Part shown: positions 1-4,667 of the stretch, piece by piece
How positions within the stretch are numbered: position 1 is the first letter of the stretch
Layout of the letters: each line of letters starts with the position of its first letter
NCBI GenBank assembly: GCA_023424235.1
Contig: JAFAEB010000067.1
Span: forward strand, 1-6,293
DNA: 6,293 nt
Direction of reading: 5' to 3'
Origin: Bacillota bacterium
Lineage (GTDB): Bacteria; Bacillota; Clostridia; Lachnospirales; Lachnospiraceae
Position numbers and translations under genes: made by a program
The notes under the pieces: model-generated
The model's database searches: none
What the model was told of the DNA's origin: nothing
Seen by the model: the letters and a program-made list of their open reading frames with translations, nothing else

Positions 1-60
1 AAGATATACTATTATTCTTCTTAACTTCCTTTTAATATATGGTATAAAAAAAGAGAGAAA

Positions 61-110
61 AAAACCAAGGAATCTGTCCCCTATCTAGCAGTTTCCTACC
101 ATGGATTTTT
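61..110. terminator. Weak terminator-like hairpin between A and T tracts
   Basis: An imperfect stem can form between 65-76 and 89-104: CTG pairs with CAG, AGGAA with TTCCT across one T-T mismatch, and CCA with TGG after a 4-nt bulge. The 12-nt loop is TCCCCTATCTAG. The stem is preceded by an A tract and followed by a T tract (106-110, then more T after a short CCTCCC). It could terminate transcription of a gene left of the window, possibly in both directions. The bulge and mismatch make it marginal. Confidence 0.35.
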
Positions 111-149
111 CCTCCCTTTTTTGCTACTATTTCTTCATACCTAGATTTA

Positions 150-203
150 TAGTTTCATACTTTCAACTTCATAGTTTCATAGTTTCATAGTTTAATACTT
201 TCA
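150..203 (+). repeat. Tandem octamer repeat, consensus TA(G/C)TTTCA
   Basis: The units run head to tail: TAGTTTCA (150-157), TACTTTCA (158-165), a shortened ACTTCA (166-171), TAGTTTCA (172-179), TAGTTTCA (180-187), TAGTTTAA (188-195) and TACTTTCA (196-203). The 8-nt unit is not a multiple of three, so this is not a coding repeat. It looks like a short minisatellite, and copy number may vary between strains. No function can be read from the sequence. Confidence 0.8.
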
Positions 204-319
204 TACATTTTTCCTATTATTTCATTTACACTAACATTCTATAATCTTAGTACGCTTACATAATTTTCTTTACATTGCTTTCATAATTATTTTAATCTTC
301 CAATGATTTCTTTTCACCA

Positions 320-347
320 TTCATTTCATTTTTTCTTTCATTTCATT
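320..347 (+). repeat. 11-bp direct repeat TTCATTTCATT
   Basis: TTCATTTCATT occurs at 320-330 and again at 337-347, separated by TTTTCT. It continues the TTTCAT-rich theme of the upstream octamer repeat and is probably part of the same low-complexity drift. Confidence 0.6.
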
Positions 348-361
348 GTAACTCCTTTTTA

Positions 362-390
362 TTTACTTTCATTCCATTTTCAGTTATAAT
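362..390 (+). promoter_or_regulatory. Candidate sigma-A promoter for the acetyltransferase gene
   Basis: A -35-like TTTACT (362-367) is separated by 17 nt from a perfect -10 TATAAT (385-390). This predicts a start near 397 and a leader of about 67 nt before the coding start at 464. A second TATAAT (423-428) lacks a convincing -35 box and would give a very short leader. Confidence 0.5.
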
Positions 391-463
391 ATATTTTTAT
401 AGTGCTTATCCCCAGTTTCATATATAATAGAGCTATTACAATATTGATCATATGGAGCACAAG

Positions 464-982
464 ATGGAATTTAGAAAAACACAGATAGAAGATGTAGAAG
501 AGATTTTAGAGATAATAGACGATGCCAAAGCTTATCTTAAAAGCAAAGGGATCGATCAATGGCAGAATGGTTATCCCAATAAAGATGTAATCTTAGAAGA
601 TATAAAGCTTGGGTATTCCTATGTATTATTAGATGATAATAAGGTTATCGCAACTGCTGCCATATCCTTTGATGGTGAAATTACATATAATAAAATTCTT
701 GACGGAAACTGGCTTAGTGATGAAGATAGCAATAATAAATATGCAGTAATTCATAGAATAGCTGTTGCAAAACAGTATCGTGGTCATGGAATTTCTTCTA
801 TATTAATACATGATATTGAAAACCTTTGTAAGGATTATGATATTAAAAGTATTCGAGTAGATACTCACAAAGAGAATACATCCATGCAAAATTTATTAAA
901 GAAACATAATTTTAAGTATTGCGGATGGATCTATTTACTTGATAAATCGATGCGAAATGCCTATGAAAAACTAGTAGAATGA
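464..982 (+). CDS. GNAT-family N-acetyltransferase
   Basis: A 172-residue cytoplasmic protein with the GCN5-related acetyltransferase fold, which moves an acetyl group from acetyl-CoA to an amine; the substrate cannot be told from sequence. The acetyl-CoA site is visible: strand RIAV (98-101) followed by QYRGHG (104-109), matching the Q/R-x-x-G-x-G/A pyrophosphate loop of motif A. The later ENTSM (137-141) and HNFKYCG (148-154) fit motif B and the closing strand. The length is normal for a single-domain GNAT. I prefer the ATG at 464 to the in-frame ATG at 452, because GGAG (454-457) lies 6 nt before 464 and the upstream ATG has no ribosome binding site; the first ATG even shares a base with this Shine-Dalgarno. 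The gene appears to stand alone, 306 bp before phosphofructokinase, with no clear terminator after it. The QWQNGYP segment (32-38) recurs in a subgroup of uncharacterised Firmicute GNATs (from memory). Confidence 0.9.
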   Translation: MEFRKTQIEDVEEILEIIDDAKAYLKSKGIDQWQNGYPNKDVILEDIKLGYSYVLLDDNKVIATAAISFDGEITYNKILDGNWLSDEDSNNKYAVIHRIAVAKQYRGHGISSILIHDIENLCKDYDIKSIRVDTHKENTSMQNLLKKHNFKYCGWIYLLDKSMRNAYEKLVE

Positions 983-1043
983 TACATTATGACAACCATA
1001 TTAGTATACTACAGTAAATCCATAGGAAAAATAAAAAAAACTC

Positions 1044-1072
1044 TTGAAAATCCGAAATATTGCATTTATAGT
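1044..1072 (+). promoter_or_regulatory. Distal promoter (P1) of the phosphofructokinase gene
   Basis: TTGAAA (1044-1049) and TATAGT (1067-1072) each match the sigma-A consensus at 5 of 6 positions and are separated by exactly 17 nt. The predicted start is near 1079, giving a leader of about 210 nt before the ATG at 1289. This is the best promoter by consensus in the intergenic region. Confidence 0.6.
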
Positions 1073-1218
1073 ATTAAGATAAGAGAAATAGTTTAGTAAA
1101 CTTAAAAACATTCTAGTTGGGTTCTAGAATGTATATATAGAAGTTGGGGCTTCTACTATTAACTTGTATTTGGGTGGAAAAAGTGTGCTACATTATTTGT
1201 TTATTTAAAATAATGAAT

Positions 1219-1236
1219 TCGTTAAGAGTTTAACAT
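1219..1236. promoter_or_regulatory. Rex-like redox operator
   Basis: The 18-mer TCGTTAAGAGTTTAACAT matches the clostridial Rex consensus TTGTTAA-N4-TTAACAA at 12 of 14 defined positions, with both GTTAA and TTAAC cores intact. Its right half contains TTAACA (1230-1235), the -35 box of the proximal promoter. A further GTTAA (1237-1241) makes TTAACATGTTAA (1230-1241) a perfect 12-bp palindrome next to it. Rex represses fermentative and redox genes when NADH/NAD+ is low. Binding here is an inference from the motif. Confidence 0.5.
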
Positions 1237-1260
1237 GTTAAGAAACAAGGTTAGTATACT
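1230..1260 (+). promoter_or_regulatory. Proximal promoter (P2) of the phosphofructokinase gene
   Basis: TTAACA (1230-1235, 5 of 6) and TATACT (1255-1260, 5 of 6) are separated by 19 nt, longer than the 17-nt optimum. The predicted start is near 1267, giving a leader of about 22 nt. The -35 box is embedded in the Rex-like operator, so a bound repressor would block this promoter. Confidence 0.45.
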
Positions 1261-1288
1261 TATCACATATAATTAAGGAGGTATTATT

Positions 1289-2386
1289 ATGCGAGAAGGT
1301 ATTAAAAAGATAGCGTTATTAACAGGAGGTGGCGATTGTCCTGGACTTAATGCTGTAATCAGAGCGGTTACTAGAACTGCAATTCTTGAGTATGGTTATG
1401 AAGTAATCGGATATAGATATGGATATAGAGGATTATATAACAATGATTTTATTCCATTAACCCTAGATTCTACTTCAGGTATCCTACATAGAGGCGGAAC
1501 TATCCTTTATAGTTCTAACAAAGACAATCTATTTGATTATCAAGTAGAAGTTGATGGCGTTATGGTTAAAAAAGACGTTTCTGATGTTGCTGTAGAAAAC
1601 TTAAGAAAAGAAGGTGTAGATGCTTTAGTTGTTATTGGTGGTGACGGTACTCTTACAAGTGCTAGAGATTTCTCTAGAAAAGGTGTAAATGTAATCGGCG
1701 TTCCTAAAACAATTGACAACGATTTAGCTGCTACTGATGTAACCTTCGGTTTCAACTCTGCAATTGAAATTGCTACAGAAGCTCTTGACAGATTACATAC
1801 GACTGCTGAATCTCACCATAGAATTATGGTTTGTGAAGTTATGGGACGTAATGCTGGTTGGATTGCATTACATTCTGGTATTGCTGGTTCTGCTGACGTT
1901 ATCTTAATTCCTGAAATTCCTTATGATATTAATAAGGTAGTTGATAAGATTAAAGACAGACAAGCAAATGGTAAACCATTTAGTATTATCGTTGTTGCAG
2001 AAGGTGCAAAAGCTCTTGATGGAGAAGTAGTTGTAAGTAAAATCGTAAGCGATAGTCCAGATCCAGTAAGACTTGGTGGTATTGGTAACAAGCTTGCAAA
2101 TGACTTAGAACAACTTATTAAAGGAAATGAAGTTAGAGCAACTACACTAGGCCATGTTCAAAGGGGTGGTAATACATCTACTTTTGACAGAATTCTTTCT
2201 ACTAGATACGGCGTAGCTGCTGCTGATCTTATCCATGAAGGAAAATTCGGTAACATGGTATGCTTAAGAAATGATCAAATTTCTTGCGTAAAATTAGAAG
2301 ACGTTATTGGTGTTGACAAGAATGTTGACCCTAACGGCGAACTTGTAATTACTGCTAAGAAGCTTGGTGTATCTTTCGGTAATTAA
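1289..2386 (+). CDS. pfkA: 6-phosphofructokinase, mixed-substrate (group III) type
   Basis: A 365-residue cytoplasmic glycolytic enzyme that phosphorylates fructose 6-phosphate to fructose 1,6-bisphosphate. Visible motifs are the nucleotide loop GGGDCPGLNA (13-22), GGDGT (117-121), PKTIDND (139-145) with catalytic base D143, MGR (185-187), PEIPYD (208-213) with substrate-binding E209, and GHVQRGG (288-294) with H289 and R292. R178 and R283 match the subunit-bridging arginines 162 and 243 of E. coli PfkA. At the phosphodonor site, G120 (E. coli Gly104) is the ATP-type residue and K140 (E. coli Gly124) is the type usual in pyrophosphate enzymes; this combination marks the group III 'mixed' family, mostly ATP-dependent. 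The residue aligned with E. coli Arg72 appears to be N77, followed by K78. The protein is about 45 residues longer than E. coli PfkA. AAGGAGG (1275-1281) lies 7 nt before the ATG. There is no dnaE or pyk neighbour, unlike many Firmicute pfkA loci, so this may be one of several phosphofructokinases in the genome. Confidence 0.95.
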   Translation: MREGIKKIALLTGGGDCPGLNAVIRAVTRTAILEYGYEVIGYRYGYRGLYNNDFIPLTLDSTSGILHRGGTILYSSNKDNLFDYQVEVDGVMVKKDVSDVAVENLRKEGVDALVVIGGDGTLTSARDFSRKGVNVIGVPKTIDNDLAATDVTFGFNSAIEIATEALDRLHTTAESHHRIMVCEVMGRNAGWIALHSGIAGSADVILIPEIPYDINKVVDKIKDRQANGKPFSIIVVAEGAKALDGEVVVSKIVSDSPDPVRLGGIGNKLANDLEQLIKGNEVRATTLGHVQRGGNTSTFDRILSTRYGVAAADLIHEGKFGNMVCLRNDQISCVKLEDVIGVDKNVDPNGELVITAKKLGVSFGN

Positions 2387-2410
2387 TTAAAATTCTATAT
2401 ATATAAATAT

Positions 2411-2481
2411 GGGAAGAAGGTTAACTGATATACTCCCTGTCTAAAGACAGGAGCTATATAGTTTAACTTCTTCCCTTTTTT
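2411..2481 (+). terminator. Strong rho-independent terminator after phosphofructokinase
   Basis: A long hairpin begins with GGGAAGAAG (2411-2419) pairing with CTTCTTCCC (2467-2475). It continues through AT-rich pairs with a few bulges to CCTGTC/GACAGG (2436-2441 with 2446-2451), with loop TAAA. A run of six T (2476-2481) follows. It starts 24 bp after the stop codon. On the - strand the stem is followed by a T/A-rich stretch, so it could also stop transcription of the convergent ATPase gene. Confidence 0.92.
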
Positions 2482-2516
2482 GTGTGTTGGATGTTAATTT
2501 CGAGCTGTTATCTATT

Positions 2517-2540
2517 TAATTAATAATTAATTATTAATTA
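2517..2540. repeat. 24-bp perfect palindrome made only of A and T
   Basis: Built from TAAT and ATTA words and symmetrical about the 2528/2529 junction. It lies between the two convergent genes, 47 bp past the ATPase stop codon. A pure A/T stem is weak as an RNA hairpin and could extrude as a cruciform under supercoiling. It may simply be drift in an AT-rich spacer. Confidence 0.6.
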
Positions 2541-2587
2541 TTAGTCTTAAATTCTTTTATTAAGATTTTACTTCTTATTCAATAACC

Positions 2588-4486
2588 TTACTTATCAAAT
2601 TTTCTATCATATAATAATGCTGCATTTAAGACGATAAGTACCGAACCTGCATTATGTACTAAGGCACCGGTTATTGGATTTAATAAACCTAAGATAGACA
2701 TGGTTACTGCAATAAAGTTTATTATCATAGAGGCAGTAATGTTAACTTTTATGGTTTTAAGAGTAGCATTTGATAATCGCTTCAGGTATGGAATCTTTGA
2801 TATATCATCACCCATAAGGGCAATATCTGCTGCCTCAACCGCTATATCACTTCCCATACTACCCATTGCAACTCCGATATCAGAAGTCTTTAGTGCAGGT
2901 GCATCGTTAACTCCATCTCCTATCATACATACTCTCTTACCTTCTCTTTTAAGAACTATAATATGATTCACTTTATCTTCTGGTAATAACTCTGCATAAA
3001 CATGGCTAATTCCAACCTTCTTAGCAAAGTAATCTGCGGTCTTTCTATTATCTCCTGTCAGTAATACCGTATTCGTATTCATTAAGGATAACTTCTCTAC
3101 CATCTCTTTTGCTGTTGGACGTAATACATCCGATAAAGCAATGATCCCAATACATTCTTTGCTCACACCGATTAGGATTGTTGCTTTCCCCTCTTTACGA
3201 AGAGAATCCAGGATATCATTACTTTCTTTATTCATAGATATACCTTCACTGATTAGATAGCTTTCACTACCACATATCAATTCTCTTCCATTAATCTTTG
3301 CACGAATTCCTTTTCCTGCAAACATCTTAAAATCTGTGGATTCTCTTATGTTTATTCCTCTCGACTTTGCATATAAGACAATGGCCTTAGCAAGTGGATG
3401 TTCACTTTTTGCTTCCGCTGATGCAACTATTTGAAATAATTCATCTTCATTTAATTCAGCATGAAAAGAGATAATGTCACTTACTTCTAATTTTCCATAA
3501 GTTAATGTACCTGTCTTATCAAAGGCAAGGGTATCTACCTTACCCATCTTCTCTAAAGCCTCACCTGATTTTATAATAACACCATGTTTTGTTGCCTGAC
3601 CAATTGCAGCCATAATCGTAGTTGGAGTTGCAAGAGCAAGAGCACATGGACAAAACACAACTAATACAGTAACTCCTCTATTTAAGGCTACCATAATATC
3701 ACTTCCCATAAGGGTAAGGACAAAGAAGGTAAGAATCGCAATCATTAAGGCAATGGGAACTAACCATACTGCCCATTTGTCAACAATTCGTTGCATGGGA
3801 GCTTTTCTTTGCTCTGCTTCTTTTACCATATTAATTAGTTTTTGCAGAGAAGTATCCGAAGATATACTACTTGCTTTCATATCGATTGAGCCAAAGCAGT
3901 TCATTGTTCCACAAAAAACAGTATCATCTATAGTTTTATCCACAGGAAGGGATTCTCCTGTCATAATAGATTGATCCACTGAGCTATGACCAGATACAAT
4001 AATTCCATCTACTGCTATGATTTCACCAGGTAACACTCTTAGTATATCTCCTACCTTTATCTCATTGGCAGGAATGATCTCTTCAACTACAGACTCTTTT
4101 CTATAGATTAATCTTCTTCCTTTTGTAGGAGCAAGATCCAGTAATTTTGTGAGCCCCTTTTTCGCTCGTGCAAGGGTCAAATCTTCTAGAATTGCTCCAA
4201 TAGCCATGATAAATGCAACTTCACCTGCTGCAAATACTTCTCCTATTAATATAGAAGCTATCATTGCAATCGAAATTAATAAGGCTGAGGATATCCACTT
4301 CTCATATACAAGTCTTGTAATTGCTAAATATAAAAGTGGAAATCCTGATATGATAACCGTTATCCAAGCAGGATCAAGTGACAACTCCTTATTCATTATT
4401 AATAAGATAAGACTGAGTATTAAGAACACCATTGATATTAGGGTCATCTTTAATCCAGCCATTGTATCGCTTAATCTTTTTACCAT
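2588..4486 (-). CDS. Heavy-metal-translocating P1B-type ATPase (metal uncertain)
   Basis: A 632-residue inner-membrane pump that uses ATP to move a transition metal, probably outward. The core is complete: TGES actuator motif (176-179), FCPCALALATPTT (278-290) with the metal-binding CPC (279-281), DKTGTLT (323-329) with phosphorylated D323, SEHP (361-364) and GDGVNDAP (523-530). About eight membrane segments fit the protein: near 12-32, 40-58, 64-82, 85-103, 239-260, 268-290, 583-601 and 605-625. There is no N-terminal heavy-metal domain or His/Cys-rich tail. The last two helices decide metal choice: N590 is present, but the tyrosine and methionine of copper pumps (P1B-1) and the lysine and aspartate of zinc/cadmium pumps (P1B-2) are absent, and helix 8 carries VHNAGS with H611-N612. 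From memory, an HN helix 8 with CPC resembles CtpC-like Mn/Zn pumps. AGGGAGG (4497-4491) lies 4 nt before the ATG, a short spacing. A weak hairpin (4503-4528) sits in the leader. Divergent to a TetR gene. Confidence 0.93.
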   Translation of the reverse strand: MVKRLSDTMAGLKMTLISMVFLILSLILLIMNKELSLDPAWITVIISGFPLLYLAITRLVYEKWISSALLISIAMIASILIGEVFAAGEVAFIMAIGAILEDLTLARAKKGLTKLLDLAPTKGRRLIYRKESVVEEIIPANEIKVGDILRVLPGEIIAVDGIIVSGHSSVDQSIMTGESLPVDKTIDDTVFCGTMNCFGSIDMKASSISSDTSLQKLINMVKEAEQRKAPMQRIVDKWAVWLVPIALMIAILTFFVLTLMGSDIMVALNRGVTVLVVFCPCALALATPTTIMAAIGQATKHGVIIKSGEALEKMGKVDTLAFDKTGTLTYGKLEVSDIISFHAELNEDELFQIVASAEAKSEHPLAKAIVLYAKSRGINIRESTDFKMFAGKGIRAKINGRELICGSESYLISEGISMNKESNDILDSLRKEGKATILIGVSKECIGIIALSDVLRPTAKEMVEKLSLMNTNTVLLTGDNRKTADYFAKKVGISHVYAELLPEDKVNHIIVLKREGKRVCMIGDGVNDAPALKTSDIGVAMGSMGSDIAVEAADIALMGDDISKIPYLKRLSNATLKTIKVNITASMIINFIAVTMSILGLLNPITGALVHNAGSVLIVLNAALLYDRKFDK

Positions 4487-4520
4487 AATTCCTCCCTAAT
4501 TCCACTTGTAATCTATCAAA

Positions 4521-4530
4521 TACAAATGTA
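4521..4530. promoter_or_regulatory. Cop-box-like sequence in the ATPase leader
   Basis: TACAAATGTA matches the TACANNTGTA core bound by CopY-type copper repressors of lactic acid bacteria (the same core is used by BlaI/MecI relatives). It lies 35 bp upstream of the ATPase start codon, downstream of its predicted transcription start. Flanking bases fit the extended cop-box only partly, and no copY-like gene is in the window. It may be chance in AT-rich DNA, and it overlaps the weak leader hairpin. Confidence 0.25.
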
Positions 4531-4545
4531 CTATTTATTCTATAT

Positions 4546-4560
4546 TGAACATTTCGTTCA
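4546..4560. promoter_or_regulatory. Probable TetR operator at the ATPase transcription start
   Basis: TGAAC (4546-4550), a 5-nt spacer and GTTCA (4556-4560) form a perfect inverted repeat of the size typical for TetR-family operators. It begins at the predicted ATPase start site (about 4559, reading leftward), where a bound repressor would block initiation. ATTGAACA (4544-4551) reappears in inverted form as TGTTCAAT (4650-4657) beside the tetR ribosome binding site, which supports one regulator binding both places. Confidence 0.55.
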
Positions 4561-4565
4561 GTAAA

Positions 4566-4595
4566 ATTATAATAAGTTTAGATATAACCCTACAA
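4566..4595 (-). promoter_or_regulatory. Candidate promoter of the ATPase gene
   Basis: On the - strand a perfect -10 TATAAT (4571-4566) is preceded by 18 nt and a weak -35 TTGTAG (4595-4590). The predicted start near 4559 leaves a leader of about 73 nt. The weak -35 box suggests low basal strength or a need for help from an activator. Confidence 0.45.
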
Positions 4596-4612
4596 GAAAC
4601 ACCTTTTCAAAG

Positions 4613-4630
4613 ATGTACATTAATGTACAT
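4613..4630. promoter_or_regulatory. 18-bp perfect palindrome upstream of the tetR -10 box
   Basis: ATGTACATTAATGTACAT is perfectly symmetrical and is also two ATGTACAT octamers in tandem. It ends 2 bp before the tetR -10 box, occupying the spacer and reaching the -35 position, and lies roughly 50 bp upstream of the predicted ATPase start. It is unlike the TGAAC/GTTCA repeats, so it may serve a second regulator. The identity of that regulator is unknown. Confidence 0.55.
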
Positions 4631-4632
4631 TT

Positions 4633-4638
4633 TATAAT
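4633..4638 (+). promoter_or_regulatory. -10 box of the tetR promoter
   Basis: A perfect TATAAT predicts a start near 4645. No -35 box is found at the right spacing; the nearest, TTCAAA at 4606-4611, is 21 nt away. The palindrome sits where a -35 box should be. Confidence 0.45.
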
Positions 4639-4640
4639 AT

Positions 4641-4657
4641 TTGTTCATTTGTTCAAT
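4641..4657. promoter_or_regulatory. Second candidate TetR operator (GTTCA repeats)
   Basis: TTGTTCA occurs twice in tandem (4641-4647 and 4649-4655), and the right copy extends to TGTTCAAT. The half-site is the one seen in the inverted repeat at 4546-4560. The element covers the predicted tetR start site and abuts its Shine-Dalgarno, as expected for autorepression. The direct rather than inverted arrangement lowers confidence. Confidence 0.4.
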
Positions 4658-4667
4658 AGGAGGTAAG

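Larger units (their letters stand above)
1..361. other. Non-coding, T-rich intergenic region
   Basis: I see no supportable gene here. The + strand is strongly pyrimidine-rich and full of TTTCAT-like words. The - strand holds only very short open frames without ribosome binding sites. One + frame is open from the left edge to about position 143, but its translation is low-complexity and there is no evidence that it is the end of a gene. The stretch holds a weak hairpin, a tandem octamer repeat and a short direct repeat, listed separately. Confidence 0.7.
1079..1288 (+). promoter_or_regulatory. Long structured 5' leader of the phosphofructokinase gene
   Basis: Three perfect inverted repeats lie in the predicted leader. 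Hairpin 1 has a 9-bp stem ACATTCTAG/CTAGAATGT (1108-1116 with 1124-1132) and loop TTGGGTT. Hairpin 2 has a 6-bp stem TAGAAG/CTTCTA (1138-1143 with 1150-1155) and loop TTGGGG. Hairpin 3 has an 8-bp stem CATTATTT/AAATAATG (1191-1198 with 1208-1215). A third TTGGG (1170-1174) lies between hairpins 2 and 3. No T run follows any stem, so these are not ordinary terminators. I do not recognise a known riboswitch or T-box; the GGGTGGAAAA segment only faintly recalls the T-box core. A role in mRNA stability or in binding an RNA-binding protein is possible but unproven. Confidence 0.45.

Noticed and set aside
2..142. Open + frame running in from the left edge, which could be the tail of an upstream gene
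   Set aside because: The translation is low-complexity, shaped by A and T tracts, and overlaps a terminator-like hairpin; nothing recognisable is encoded.
989..1096. 35-codon + strand open frame beginning MTTILVYYSKSIGK, slightly like the start of a flavodoxin
   Set aside because: It has no ribosome binding site, the likeness stops after about 12 residues, and it overlaps the distal pfk promoter. Probably chance.
1213..1228. Possible catabolite-responsive element (cre) ahead of phosphofructokinase
   Set aside because: At least three conserved cre positions mismatch. The Rex-like pattern explains the same bases better.
1540..1755. Antisense open frame inside the phosphofructokinase gene
   Set aside because: It is a shadow of the strongly coding + strand, with biased composition and no start signals. 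Similar + strand frames inside the ATPase gene (2700-2966, 3753-3974, 4149-4499) were rejected for the same reason.
4641..4667. TTG start that would add nine residues to the TetR protein
   Set aside because: The added residues include the Shine-Dalgarno itself, and the ATG at 4668 starts right at helix 1 of the family.
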